Shown: in pieces, positions 12,977 to 25,904 of the stretch
Numbering within the stretch: the first letter of the stretch is position 1
How the letters are laid out: each line of letters starts with the position of its first letter
Assembly (NCBI GenBank): GCA_944474755.1
Contig: OX104114.1
Coordinates: 80,400,623-80,464,622 of the forward strand
Reading direction: 5' to 3'
Length of the DNA: 64,000 nt
Source: Limnoperna fortunei
Lineage: Eukaryota > Mollusca > Bivalvia > Mytilida > Modiolidae
The notes under the pieces: model-generated
Seen by the model: only the letters and a program-made list of their open reading frames with translations
Told to the model about the DNA's origin: nothing
The model's database searches: none
Position numbers and translations under genes: made by a program

Positions 12977-13966
12977 ATTATTATTATTCTTCCTCACTTT
13001 TTTGTCCGGCTGATAACTCAGAGATGGCTGATTGGATTAGAACATCACATGGCATAAAGTAGAACCACTATCTGAAGTTGTGCAATCAACTTTTAAAATG
13101 GTGATATGTGGAACCATCTCCATGGAAACCAGAAAGTTATGCATGAGTGATTTTTGGCATTTTCCTTAATTTTTCGGAAACCTAGAAGCACAAAGGGACC
13201 AAACTTGGTATGATGGAAGACCATAATGAGATACAGGTTTGAGATGATTTTGGGGCGGAACGGAAAAACAAGATGGCCGCCATGGCTAAAAATAGATTTA
13301 ACATGGGGCCTATGGGAAAATGATTTTTCTACAATAGCTTCACCATGGTTTGAGATATTCCAAAGTTTTTTTATAGGAAGTTGGACCTCATCGACCTCAA
13401 GAAGACAGGTTAGATTGAAAAAAAAATTTCGAACCGTGTGGCCGCAGCCACAACCGTTACGTTTGCATAGAAGCCTATGGGGAAATGGAGGTTTTTTGTC
13501 ACCTCCATTTCTCTGCTATGCATTGATGGATTCCAATCAAACTTTACACAAAGCACCGTCATCATTACATCTTGGAATTCACATATCAAAAAATTCTAAA
13601 ATGGCCACATTTTACAAGATGGCCGCCACGTTACATTTGCATAGAAGCCTATGGGGAAATGGAGGTTTTTTGTCGCCTCCATTTCTCTGCTATGCATTGA
13701 TGGATTCCAATCAAACTTTACACAAAGCACCGTCACCATTACATCTTGGAATTCATATTACGAAAAATTTCAAAATGGTGGCCATTTTTAAGATGGCTGC
13801 CGAGTTACGTTAAAAAATACAACATTGTCGGAATTCAATGAAAATCAACTTCTAGAGATAATTTGATGTGGGGAACAACATGGAATCATCGATTTTGGAA
13901 TTCACATGAAATCATAAAAAAATGTCAGGGCGACATCTGCTATTGCTCGCAATGGCAATTCTAGTT

Positions 13967-14767
13967 ATTATTCTTTTCCACACATTTTTCTTAATCGTGA
14001 ACTTGTCCGACACATTTTATGAAAACGCTTTGACCAATCAAGATAAAACCTGCTGAGGTGGGTGGAGGGTCACTCAGAGGTGTGCCATTCACTTTTAAAA
14101 TTTTCAAAATGGCCGCCATTTTCAAAATGGCCGCCATTAAAGATTTTTGGCGACCTCTCAGATCTCGGAGATGGGTGGATGGATTTTAATGAAAATTGGT
14201 ACACTGGTAGAGTTAACCATCCTGAGCAGTGTGGCGAAAAAAAATATGATGCGAATGCCGCCATTTTAAAATCGCCGCCATTTTATCACACCCGCCCCCC
14301 AAAAATGTCAACTTTGTCCGATTTCAACGAAATTTGATTTCTAGACGTATTTTGATGTACTGTCAAGATAAAACCTGCTGAGGTGGGTGGAGGGTCACTC
14401 AGAGGTGTGCCATCCACTTTTGAAATTTTCAAAATGGCCGCCATTTTCAAAATGGCCGCCATTAAAGATTTTTGGCCCCCTCTCAGATCTCGGAGATGGG
14501 TGGATGGATTTTAATGAAAATTGGTACACTGGTAGAGATAACCATCCTGAGCATTGTGGCGAAAACAAATTTGATGCGAAAGCCGCCATTTTAAAATGGC
14601 CGCCGTTTAACACACCCGCCCCCCAAAAACGTCAACTTTGTCCGATTTCAACGAAATTTGATTTCTAGACGTATTTTGATGTACAGCTGTACTGATTTGC
14701 ATGGAATACTATCCATGGGGATTTGGGCGACTTCTGTGTTGGCATCCCAACACAATCATGTTTAATT
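13967..14767 (+). mobile_element. Family B body and tail (head left of window)
   Basis: The B body starts CTTTTCCACACATTTTTC and has two tandem units joined at a GTCAAGATAAAACCTGC junction near 14363. It ends with GGGCGACTT at 14725-14733 and the hairpin TGTGTTGG/CCCAACACA. No B-type head is open here. Confidence 0.73.
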
Positions 14768-15459
14768 AAGTCGCCGACCACGAAGTGTCGGGCGACTTAT
14801 TGTTTTTACTCCGTTTCTTATTATTATTATTATTATTATTTTCATATTTCTTATGTTTTCCCCTCGCAATGTTGTCCGCTCGTTTTCTCGCTCATCTTTT
14901 AACCGATCGAAATGAAACTTTGGGAACATGTTAAGGGTGACCTGAAGTTGTGCAATCCACTTTTGAAATTTTCAAAATGGCCGCCATTTTCAAAATGGCC
15001 GCCGTTGAAAAAAATTACGGCCGTTGTCAGATCTCAGTAATTGCCAAAGCAATTTCAATGAAAATTGGTATACTGGTACAGCTAACTATCCCGAGCATTT
15101 TTGCAAAAAAAAATTTGACGCGGCCGACATTTCAAAATGGCCGCCATCCGAACACCACCCCCCTAAAAATGTAAAAATTTAAACGTCATCCGATTTAGAC
15201 GAAATTTGGTATTCAGGTAGCTTATGATACCCTGAGTGTGCCACTATTTAAAAATTTTTTGTCCGACTTCCGGTTTCAAAATGGCGGCCATTTTACTGCA
15301 GGAAAAAGTCAACTTTGTCCGATTTCAACAAAATTTGATTTCTAGGCATATTTTAATGTACTGATTTGAATGAAATACTATCCATGGGGATTATAGTGGC
15401 AATGGGGGTTCGTTTGGGAGACATTCTGTGTTGGCATCCCAACACAATCAGCACTAGTT
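14768..15459 (+). mobile_element. Recombinant element: A head and 5' body, M tail
   Basis: The S1 head is at 14768-14798 and the body starts in A fashion. From about 15150-15230 it switches to M-like sequence (CATTTTACTGCAGG) and ends in the M tail, GGGAGACAT at 15416-15424. The head therefore matches the 5' body but not the tail. Confidence 0.65.
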
Positions 15460-16548
15460 AAGTCGCCGACCACGAAGTGTCGGGCGACTTATTGTTTTTA
15501 CTCCGTTTCTTATTATTAAGTCGCCGACCACGAAGTGTCGGGCGACTTATTGTTTTTACTCCGTTTCTTATTATTATTATTTTCATATTTCTTATGTTTT
15601 CCACTCGCAATGTTGTCCGCTCGTTTTCTCGCTCATCTTTTAACCGATCGAAATGAAACTTTGGGAACATGTTAAGGGTGACCTGAAGTTGTGCAATCCA
15701 CTTTTGAAATTTTCAAAATGGCCGCCATTTTCAAAATGGCCGCCGTTGAAAAAATGACGGCCGTTGTCAGATCTCAGTAATTGCCAAAGCAATTTCAATG
15801 AAAATTGGTATACTGGTACAGCTAACTATCCCGAGCATTTTTGCAAAAAAAAATTTGACGCGGCCGACATTTCAAAATGGCCGCCATCCGAACACCACCC
15901 CCTAAAAATGTAAAAATTTAAACGTCATCCGATTTAGACGAAATTTGGTATACAGGTAGCTTATGATACCCTAAGTGTGCCACTATTTAAAAATGTTTTG
16001 TCCGACTTCCGGTTTCAAAATGGCGGCCGTTTTAAAGTTTTACAAAATGGCGGCCGTTGTCAGATCTCAGTTATGGCCAGAGCAATTTCAATGAAAATTG
16101 GTATACTGATACAGCTAACTATCCTGAGCATTTTTGCAAAAAAATTTTTTTGTCCGACTTCCGGTTTCAAAATGGCGGCCGTTTTAAAGTTTGCTCGTTT
16201 TCTCGCTCATCTTTTAACCGATCGAAATGAAACTTGGCCAACTGAAAGCTCATGTTATGAAGTTGTGCTCTTGACTTTTAGTTCCCTCTACTCGGTCAAA
16301 AGTGCGGAACGGGAGGCGACTTCAACGTTTCGGGAAACGTAAATTTTAATTATTATTATTATTTTCATATTTCTTATGTTTTCCTTTTTCCCCTCGCAAT
16401 GTTGTCCGCTCGTTTTCTCGCTCATCTTTTAACCGATCGAAATGAAACTTGGCCAACTGAAAGCTCATGTTATGAAGTTGTGCTCTTGACTTTCAAAAGT
16501 GCGGAACGGGAGGCGACTTCAACGTTTCGTGAAACGTAAATTTTAATT
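15460..16548 (+). mobile_element. Short family A derivative holding a nested A element
   Basis: The S1 head is at 15460-15490. The body from 16352 is only about 190 bp because the 5' and 3' copies of the 42 bp direct repeat are fused. A further small deletion removes the TAGTTCCCTC segment. The tail hairpin has one changed base, ACGTTTCGTGAAACGT. Confidence 0.72.
15518..16351 (+). mobile_element. Family A element, complete
   Basis: The S1 head is at 15518-15548 with an uninterrupted body and tail. It sits in the ATT tract of the short A derivative around it. Confidence 0.8.
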
Positions 16549-17359
16549 ATTATTATTATTATTCTTTTCCACACATTTTTCTTAATCGTGAACTTGTCCG
16601 ACACATTTTTTGAAAACGCTTTGACCAATCAAGATAAAACCTGCTGAGGTGGGTGGAGAGTCACTCAGAGGTGTGCCATTCACTTTTGAAATTTTCAAAA
16701 TGGCCGCCATTTTCAAAATGGCCGCCATTAAAGATTTTTGGCGACCTCTCAGATCTCGGAGATGGGTGGATGGATTTTAATGAAAATTGGTACACTGGTA
16801 GAGTTAACCATCCTGAGCAGTGTGGCGAAAAAAAATATGATGCGAATGCCGCCATTTTAAAATCGCCGCCATTTTATCACACCCGCCCCCCAAAAATGTC
16901 AACTTTGTCCGATTTCAACGAAATTTGATTTCTAGACGTATTTTGATGTACTGTCAAGATAAAACCTGCTGAGGTGGGTGGAGGGTCACTCAGAGGTGTG
17001 CCATCCACTTTTGAAATTTTCAAAATGGCCGCCATTTTCAAAATGGCCGCCATTAAAGATTTTTGGCCCCATCTAAGATCTCGGAGATGGGTGGATGGAT
17101 TTTAATGAAAATTGGTACACTGGTAGAGTTAACCATCCTGAGCATTGTGGCGAAAACAAATTTGATGCGAAAGCCGCCATTTTAAAATGGCCGCCGTTTT
17201 ACCACACCCGCCCCCCAAAAACGTCAACTTTGTCCGATTTCAACGAAATTTGATTTCTAGACGTATTTTGATGTACAGCTGTACTGATTTGCATGGAATA
17301 CTATCCATGGGGATTTGGGCGACTTCTGTGTTGGCATCCCAACACAATCATGTTTAATT
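16549..17359 (+). mobile_element. Family B body and tail (head left of window)
   Basis: A two-unit B body. The tail has GGGCGACTT ahead of the TGTGTTGG hairpin. Its 5' unit is nearly identical to that of the B bodies starting at 13967 and 50943. It closes no head inside the window. Confidence 0.73.
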
Positions 17360-17428
17360 ATTAAGTCGCCCAAAACAAGTTTTGGGAGACTTATTGTTTT
17401 TGCACCGTTTCTTATTATTATTATTATT

Positions 17429-19283
17429 AAGTCGCCCAAAACAAAGTTTTGGGAGACTTATTGTTTTTGCACCGTTTTTTATTATTATTATTATTATTAT
17501 TAAATCCCCGACCACGAAGTGTCGGGGATTTATTGTTTTTGCACCGTTTCTTATTATTATTATTATTCTTCTTCTTCTTCTTCTTCTGGACCTAACTTTG
17601 TCCGTAGGATTTCTCGAAGACGAAAAGACATAGGTCAATGAAACTTACCAGAAAGATAGGTCACCACTAGGAAAGGTTCTTTCCGATTTCGAAATTTTGA
17701 AAATGGCGGCCATCTTGGATTGGCGGCCATTTTGAATTTGAAAAAAATACAAAATTAATCATAAAAAATCACAAACAATATGGATATGAACCAAAATAGG
17801 TTTATAGGTCAATATTAAGGTCCCGGACAATATGGGACCATTTTCCGAAAAATCCAAGATGGCCACCATATTCAAAATGGCCGCCAAAGTGCGAAAATTG
17901 AAAAGTTGTCCGATTTCAACGAAAATTGGCATTTAGGTCAATATTGATATTACGAACAACATGGCGACACTTTCGAACAAATCCAAGATGGCTGTCATAT
18001 TCAAAATGGCCGCCAAAGTGCGAAAATTGAAAAGTTGTCCGATTTCAACGAAAATTGGCATTTAGGTGAATATTGATATTACGAACAACATGGTGACATG
18101 TTTGAACAAATCCAAGATGGCCACAAAAGTCCAAGATGGCCGCCATATTCAAAATGGCCGCCAAAGTGCGAAAATTGAAAAGTTGTCCGATTTCAACGAA
18201 AATTGGCATTTAGGTCAATATTGATATTACGAACAACATGGCGACACTTTCGAACAAATCCAAGATGGCTGTCATATTCAAAATGGCTGCCAAAGTGCGA
18301 ATATTGATATTACGAACAACATGTCGAACAAATCCAAGATGGCTGCCAAAGTCCAAGATGGCCGCCATATTCAAAATGGCCGCCAAAGTGCGAAAATTGA
18401 AAAGTTGTCCGAATTGTGACAAAAGTGGGCACGGGAGGGGATTTTTTTGTGACTTGCTTGCAATCACAATCAGCACTTGTTATTATTATTATTATTATTA
18501 TTATTCTTTTCCACACATTTTTCTTAATCGTGAACTTGTCCGACACATTTTTTGAAAACGCTTTGACCAATCAAGATAAAACCTGCTGAGGTGGGTGGAG
18601 GGTCACTCAGAGGGGTGCCATCCACTTTTGAAATTTTCAAAATGGCCGCCATTTTCAAAATGGCCGCCGTTAAAGATTTTTGGCCCCCTCTCAGATCTCG
18701 GAGATGGCTGGATGGATTTTAATGAAAATTGGTACACTGGTAGAGTTAACCATCCTGAGCAGTGTGGCGAAAAAAAATTTGATGCGAACGCCGCCATTTT
18801 AAAATGGCCGCCGTTTTACCACACCCGCCCCCCAAAAACGTCAACTTTGTCCGATTTCAACGAAATTTGATTTCTAGACGTATTTTGATGTACTGAACCT
18901 GCTGAGGTGGGTGGAGGGTCACTCAGAGGTGTGCCATCCACTTTTGAAATTTTCAAAATGGCCGCCATTTTCAAAATGGCCGCCATTAAAGATTTTTGGC
19001 CCCCTCTCAGATCTCGGAGATGGGTGGATGGATTTTAATGAAAATTGGTACACTGGTAGAGTTAACCATCCTGAGCAGTATGGCGAAAACAAATTTGATG
19101 CAAAAGCCGCCATTTTAAAATGGCCGCCGTTTTACCACACCCGCCCCCAAAAACATCATCTTTGTCCGATTTTAACGAAATTTGATTTCTAGAGGTATTT
19201 TGATGTACTGATTTGAATGGAATACTATCCATGGGGATTTGGGCGACTTCTGTGTTGGCATCCCAACACAATCATGTTTAATT
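17429..19283 (+). mobile_element. Family B element holding a nested D element
   Basis: The S2 head is at 17429-17459, the body from about 18482, and the tail GGGCGACTT at 19241-19249. The second body unit starts with a short TGAACCTGCTGAGG junction. The D element at 17502-18481 occupies its ATT tract. Confidence 0.75.
17502..18481 (+). mobile_element. Family D element, complete
   Basis: The head is AAATCCCC/GGGGATTT at 17502-17531 around the same apex (GACCACGAAGTGTC) as S1 heads. A CTT tract of about 7 units opens the body. Internal units repeat GAAAATTGGCATTTAGG and CCAAGATGGCCGCC. The tail has GGGGATTT at 18437-18444, then the hairpin TTGTGACTTGC/GCAATCACAA. One internal unit is shortened relative to the D copies at 27429 and 35646. 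Confidence 0.77.
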
Positions 19284-19362
19284 ATTATTATTATTATTAT
19301 TATTAAGTCGCCGACCACGAAGTGTCGGGCGACTTATTGTTTTTACTCCGTTTCTTATTATT

Positions 19363-19411
19363 AAGTCGCCCAAAACAAGTTTTGGGAGACTTATTGTTTT
19401 TGCACCGTTTC

Positions 19412-19466
<55 letters not shown>

Positions 19467-21134
19467 GTCGCCCAAAAAAATTTTTTTTGGGAGACTTATT
19501 GTGTTTGCACCGTTTCTTATTATTATTATTATTATTATTATTCTTTTCCACACATTTTTCTTAATCATGAACTTGTCCGACACATTTTTTGAAAACGCTT
19601 TGACCAATCAAGATAAAACCTGCTGAGGTGGGTGGAGGGTCACTCAGAGGTGTGCCATTCACTTTTGAAATTTTCAAAATGGCCGCCATTTTCAAAATGG
19701 CCGACGTTAAAGATTTTTGGCCCCCTCTCAGATCTCGGAGATGGCTGGATGGATTTTAATGAAAATTGGTACACTGGTAGAGTTAACCATCCTGAGCAGT
19801 GTGGCGAAAAAAAATTTGATGCGAACGCCGCCATTTTAAAATCGCCGCCATTTTATCACACCCGCCCCCAAAAAATGTCAACTTTGTCCGATTTCAACGA
19901 AATTTGATTTCTAGACGTATTTTGATGTACTGTCAAGATAAAACCTGCTGAGGTGGGTGGAGGGTCACTCAGAGGTGTGCCATCCACTTTTGAAATTTTC
20001 AAAATGGCCGCCATTTTCAAAATGGCCGCCATTAAAGATTTTTGGCCCCCTCTCAGATCTCGGAGATGGGTGGATGGATTTTAATGAAAATTGGTACACT
20101 GGTAGAGTTAACTATCCTGAGCAGTGTGGCGAAAACAAATTTGATGCGAAAGCCGCCATTTTAAAATGGCCGCCGTTTTACCACACCCGCCCCCCAAAAA
20201 CGTCAACTTTGTCCGATTTTAACGAAATTTGATTTCTAGACGTATTTTGATGTACAGCTTTACTGATTTGCATGGAATACTTTCCATGGGGATTTGGGCG
20301 ACTTCTGTGTTGGCATCCCAACACAATCATGTTTAATTATTATTATTATTATTATTCTTTTCCACACATTTTTCTTAATCATGAACTTGTCCGACACATT
20401 TTTTGAAAACGCTTTGACCAATCAAGATAAAACCTGCTGAGGTGGGTGGAGGGTCACTCAGAGGTGTGCCATCCACTTTTGAAATTTTCAAAATGGCCGC
20501 CATTTTCAAAATGGCCGCCGTTAAAGATTTTTGGCCCCCTCTCAGATCTCGGAGATGGGTGGATGGATTTTAATGAAAATTGGTACACTGGTAGAGTTAA
20601 CCATCCTGAGCAGTGTGGCGAAAAAAAATTTGATGCGAACGCCGCCATTTTAAAATGGCCGCCGTTTTACCACACCCGCCCCCCAAAAACGTCAACTTTG
20701 TCTGATTTCAACGAAATTTGATTTCTAGACGTATTTTGATGTACTGAACCTGCTGTGGTGGGGGGAGGGTCACTCAGAGGTATGCCATCTACTTTTGAAA
20801 TTTTCAAAATGGCCGCCATTTTCAAAATGGCCGCCGTTAAAGATTTTTGGCCCCCTCTCAGATCTCGGAGATGGGTGGATGGATTTTAATGAAAATTGGT
20901 ACACTGGTAGAGTTAACCATCCTGAGCAGTATGGCGAAAACAAATTTGATGCGAAAGCCGCCATTTTAAAATGGCCGCCGTTTTACCACACCCGCCCCCA
21001 AAAACATCAACTTTGTCCGATTTCAACGAAATTTGATTTCTAGAGGTATTTTGATGTACTGATTTGAATGGAATACTATCCATGGGGATTTGGGCGACTT
21101 CTGTGTTGGCATCCCAACACAATCATGTTTAATT
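19363..21134 (+). mobile_element. Family B element holding a nested B element
   Basis: The S2 head is at 19363-19392. The body from 20339 ends with GGGCGACTT at 21092-21100 and the B hairpin. The second unit has private changes (GTGGGGGGAGGG near 20760). Confidence 0.76.
19465..20338 (+). mobile_element. Family B element, complete, S3-type head
   Basis: The head at 19465-19497 has the usual 5' tip AAGTCGCCC, but its apex is a run of A and T residues, and the downstream stretch reads TTGTGTTTGC. The two-unit body ends in GGGCGACTT at 20296-20304. Confidence 0.78.
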
Positions 21135-21952
21135 AAGTCGCCGACCACGAAGTGTCGGGCGACTTATTGTTTTTACTCCGTTTCTTATTATTATTATTTT
21201 CATATTTCTTATGTTTTCCCCTCGCAATGTTGTCCGCTCGTTTTCTCGCTCATCTTTTAACCGATCGAAATGAAACTTTGGGAACATGTTAAGGGTGACC
21301 TGAAGTTGTGCAATCCACTTTTGAAATTTTCAAAATGGCCGCCGTTGAAAAAAATGACGGCCGTTGTCAGATCTCAGTAATTGCCAAAGCAATTTCAATG
21401 AAAATTGGTATACTGGTACAGCAAACTATCCCGAGCATTTTTGCAAAAAAAAATTTGACGCGGCCGACATTTCAAAATGGCCGCCATCCGAACACCACCC
21501 CCCTAAAAATGTAAAAATTTAAACGTCATCCGATTTAGACGAAATTTAGTATACTGGTAGCTTATGATACCCTGAGTGTGCCACTATTTTTAAAATTTTT
21601 GTCCGACTTCCGGTTTCAAAATGGCGGCCGTTTTAAAGTTTTACAAAATGGCGGCCGTTGTCAGATCTCAGTTATGGCCAGAGCAATTTCAATGAAAATT
21701 GGTATACTGATACAGCTAACTATCCTGAGCATTTTTGCCAAAAAAAATTTTTGTCCGACTTCCGGTTTCAAAATGGCGGCTGTTTTAAAGTTTGCTTGTT
21801 TTCTCGCTCATCTTTTAACCGATCGAAATGAAACTTGGCCAACTGAAAGCTCATGTTATGAAGTTGTGCTCTTGACTTTTAGTTCCCTCTACTCGGTCAA
21901 AAGTGCGGAACGGGAGGCGACTTCAACGTTTCGGGAAACGTAAATTTTAATT
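21135..21952 (+). mobile_element. Family A element, complete
   Basis: The S1 head is at 21135-21165. The first palindrome pair in the body is contracted to a single copy near 21330. The tail is standard. Confidence 0.79.
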
Positions 21953-23444
21953 ATTATTATTATTATTTTCATATTTCTTATGTTTTCCCCTCGCAATGTT
22001 GTCCGCTCGTTTTCTCGCTCATCTTTTAACCGATCGAAATGAAACTTGGCCAACTGAAAGCTCATGTTATGAAGTTGTGCTCTACTCGGTCAAAAGTGCG
22101 GAACGGGAGGCGACTTCAACGTTTCGGGAAACGTAAATTTAATTATTATTATTATTATTCTTTTCCACACATTTTTCTTGATCGTGAACTTGTCCGACAC
22201 ATTTTTTGAAAACGCTTTGACCAATCAAGATAAAACCTGCTGAGGTGCGTGGAGGGTCACTCAGAGGTGTGCCATTCACTTTTGAAATTTTCAAAATGGC
22301 CGCCATTTTCAAAATGGCCGCCGTTAAAGATTTTTGGCCCCCTCTCAGATCTCGGAGATGGCTGGATGGATTTTAATGAAAATTGGTACACTGGTAGAGT
22401 TAACCATCCTGAGCAGTGTGGCGAAAAAAAATTTGATGCGAACGCCGCCATTTTAAAATGGCCGCCGTTTTACCACACCCGCCCCCTAAAAGCGTCAACT
22501 TTGTCCGATTTCAACGAAATTTGATTTCTAGACGTATTTTGATGTACTGAACCTGCTGAGGTGGGTGGAGGGTCACTCAGAGGTGTGCCATCCACTTTTG
22601 AAATTTTCAAAATGGCCGCCATTTTCAAAATGGCCGCCGTTAAAGATTTTTGGCCCCCTCTCAGATCTCGGAGATGGGTGGATGGATTTTAATGAAAATT
22701 GGTACACTGGTAGAGTTAACCATCCTGAGCATTATGGCAAAAACAAATTTGATGCGTAAGCCGCCATTTTAAAATGGCCGCCGTTTTACCACACCCGCCC
22801 CCAAAAACATCAACTTTGTCCGATTTCAACGAAATTTGATTTCTAGAGGTATTTTGATGTACTGATTTGAATGGAATACTATCCATGGGGATTTGGGCGA
22901 CTTCTGTGTTGGCATCCCAACACAATCATGTTTAATTATTAAGGTCTTTCCCCTTTCCGAGGGAAAGACCTTACTGTATTTCTTATGATTATTAGGTCTT
23001 TCCACCTTTCTGTGGAAAGACCTCTAGTTATTGTTCTGATTATTATTATTATTATTATTATTCTCCCACTTCTTGCGGAAACTTATGTGGGGTTTTTTCA
23101 TTTCGCGACATGTCGCTTTGATATTTTATATCTGATATCGGTGACCCATTGCGCTTTCGCAGTTCACCCTGACTGACCGCACCCTTTTTCCTTACGGAGT
23201 TATCTCCCCTTTTACTAAAAAGCTTGTTCCTGCTACTCCTCCTAAACCATAAAAGATATCAATACCAAACCTTTACCAAAATGTGTCCTATATCCTTGCG
23301 CAACTTTGGAACAGATTGATTGAAGGGTTCTGACGACATCTTATAGGAGTTATCTCCCTTTAAATAAAAAGTAGTAAGTGATATTCAAACAAATCTCAAC
23401 AACTAAAAGAGATAGAGGCCTGGGGTCTTCACCATAGATCATCT

Positions 23445-23490
23445 TGACCTTTGACCTTGAAAATGGACACAAGGTCAAAGGTCAAGGTCA
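23445..23490. repeat. Palindrome of AGGTCA direct repeats
   Basis: Perfect 15-base arms, TGACCTTTGACCTTG and CAAGGTCAAAGGTCA, flank a 10-base spacer, and a further AGGTCA follows. Each arm contains AGGTCA-A-AGGTCA, the DR1 arrangement bound by RXR/HNF4-type nuclear receptors. Binding is not shown by the sequence. Confidence 0.7.
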
Positions 23491-23554
23491 CGTTCTAAAT
23501 TTTGACATTTGCTTGTGTCCGCTACTCCTCTGAAACGGTAAAAGATAGATAAAC

Positions 23555-25095
23555 ACTTATTGAGAGTAAAATATTCGTCTTATTAAGGCGCAACTTTGTC
23601 ACATTTGGAGCGAAGTGATTTGACTTCATTTTATAGGAGTTATCTCCCATTATATATGTAACTGATTGGTTTTTCACATAGTACTCATAAACTATAAATG
23701 ATAGAGGGAATGGAAAGAGTGCAAAATGTTGATCTCCTAAAGGAGCAACTTTGTTACTTTTACAGGGAAAGGATTTGACTTCATTTTATAGGAGTTATCT
23801 CCCATTATATATGTAACCTATTGGTTTTTTTACACGTTACTCATTAACTATTAATGATACAGGAAAACTAAAGAGTGCAAAATGTTGGTCTTTTAAAGGA
23901 GCAACTTTGTTACATTGCAGGGAAAGGATTTGACTTCATTTTATAGGAGTTATCTCCCATTATATATGTAACTTATTGGTTTTTCACATGTTTCTCATTA
24001 ACTATTGATGATAAAGGGAAACTAAAGAGTGCAAAATGTTGATCTTTTAAAGGAGCAACTTTGTTACATTCACAGGGAAAGGATTTGACTTCATTTTATA
24101 GGAGTTATCTCCCATTATATATGTAACTGATTTGTTTTTTACATGTTACTCAGTAACTATTAATGATAAAGGGAAACTAAAGAGTGCAAAATGTTGATCT
24201 CCAAAAGGAGCAACTTTGTTACATTTACAGGGAAAGGATTTGACTTCATTTTATAGGAGTTATCTCCCATTATATATGTAACCTATTGGTTTTTTACACG
24301 TTACTCATTAACTATTAATGATACAGGAAAACTAAAGAGTGCAAAATGTTGGTCTTTTAAAGGAGCAACTTTGTTACATTTGCAGGGAAAGGATTTGACT
24401 TCATTTTATAGGAGTTATCTCCCATTATATATGTAACTTATTGGTTTTTCACATGTTTCTCATTAACTATTGATGATAAAGGGAAACTAAAGAGTGCAAA
24501 ATGTTGATCTTTTAAAGGAGCAACTTTGTTATTTTCACAGGGAAAGGATTTGACTTCATTTTATAGGAGTTATCTCCCATTATATATGTAACTGATTTGT
24601 TTTTTTACATGTTACTCATTAACTGTTAATGATAAAGGGAAACTAAAGAGTGCAAAATGTTGGTCTGTTAATGGAGCAACTTTGTTACTTTTACAAGGAA
24701 ATGATTTGACTTCATTTTATAGGAGTTATCTCCCATTAAATATGTAACTTATTGGTTTTTCACATGTTTCTCATTAACTATTAATGATAAAGGGAAACTA
24801 AAGAGTGCAAAATGTTGATCTCTTAAAGGAGCAACTTTGTTACATTTTCAGGGAAAGGATTTGACTTCATTTTATAGGAGTTATCTACCATTATATATGT
24901 AACTTATTGGTTTTTCACATGTTTCTCATTAACTATTAATGATAAAGGGAAACTAAAGAGTGCAAAATATTGGTCTTTTAATGGAGCAACTTTGTTACAC
25001 GTACAAGGAAAGGATTTGACTTCATTTTACAGGAGTTATCTCCCATTATATATGTAACTTATTGGTTTTTCACATGTTACTCATTAACTATTAAT
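23555..25095 (+). repeat. Tandem array of about ten 155 bp units inside element E
   Basis: The landmark TATAGGAGTTATCTCCC recurs near 23632, 23789, 23943, 24099, 24253, 24409, 24563, 24719, 24875 and 25031. Spacing alternates between 154 and 157. A two-unit higher-order pattern is suggested by alternating variants such as TTACACG against CACATG. Confidence 0.85.
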
Positions 25096-25904
25096 GATAG
25101 AGGCATGGGGTCTTCACCATAAACCCTCATGTCATTTGACCTTGAAAACTTGTATGGGTCAAGGTCACGTCCTAGTTTTTGACCTTTGCTTTTTTTAAAG
25201 ATATTGAAATTATTTTCTTCCTAAAATGTTCTATTAATAATTACGAGTAAATTAAGACATGCCGTGAAAAGTTGTATCAGAATTTTATAAGAGTTATCTT
25301 TCTTATAATGCCAATCTGTAGCAAATAATACAAAATAATTTCTTTTTAAATATTTATAGCAAAATTATAACATTTCGCAAAAAGTTGATTATTTTGAATG
25401 TCATCACGTAATACAAAATGAATATTAGTATGGAAAGACCCTCAAATGTTCAGCCGAACAGTTGATCTTTAATTATTATTATTTTTTTTTCTTCTGCCAC
25501 AGATGTCAAAAAAGTGTCTTGACATATCTCTTTGAAACTTGGCACACTTAACCGACACTAGCTGGGCTCGACCTGAGTCACCCTGCGAAACCGAGCTATT
25601 TTTAGAAACGGAGTTATCTCCCCAAATACTGTTTACCCTTGTTTTCAATTAAACTTTTAAACCGTAACCGATATCAAAATTTTAAGGTGTGGAAATTGTC
25701 ACCTGACATCTGACAATGATTAATCACGCAAAAAATTTTTTATCGATCAACTTCCTGTTTACGCGATTTTCACGCGAAGTTTGTCGAAAATGTCAAAGTT
25801 GTTCGATTTCCACAAAAATTAGTTTCCAAGTAGATATGAGGGTCCTAATTACATCTATCGGATCCAAATTTTTTTTCGGTCCACCATTTCCAAAATGGCC
25901 GCCA

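Larger units (their letters stand above)
11011..13966 (+). mobile_element. Family C element holding a nested C element
   Basis: The head is ATGTCGCCCC/GGGGCGACAT at 11011-11040. The body resumes at about 12977 and the tail has GGGCGACAT at 13928-13936 with the hairpin GCTATTGC/GCAATGGC. The body contains two near-duplicate stretches, each with the GTTTGCATAGAAGCC segment. The tail X copy has lost one of its four G residues, reading CAGGGCGACAT. Confidence 0.75.
19305..22144 (+). mobile_element. Short family A derivative holding B and A elements
   Basis: The S1 head is at 19305-19335. The body from 21953 is only about 190 bp, from fusion across the 42 bp direct repeat. A separate deletion near 22080 reads GTGCTCTACTCGG. 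Nested inside are B 19363-21134 and A 21135-21952. Confidence 0.72.
17363..22937 (+). mobile_element. Family B element, split by two nested blocks
   Basis: The S2-type head is at 17363-17392, with 5' tip AAGTCGCCC and 3' arm GGGAGACTT. The body is from about 22145, and the tail GGGCGACTT is at 22895-22903. The tip matches the tail perfectly but mismatches its own head arm at one base. Nested inside are B 17429-19283 and A 19305-22144. Confidence 0.74.
22994..25475 (+). mobile_element. Family E element, inner copy
   Basis: The head at 22994-23023 starts AGGTCTTTCCA. The tail has TGGAAAGACC at 25432-25441 with a weaker hairpin, TGTTC AGCC GAACA. The body carries GGAGTTATCTCCC motifs, a nuclear-receptor-like palindrome at 23445-23490 and about ten 155 bp tandem units. 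Confidence 0.73.
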
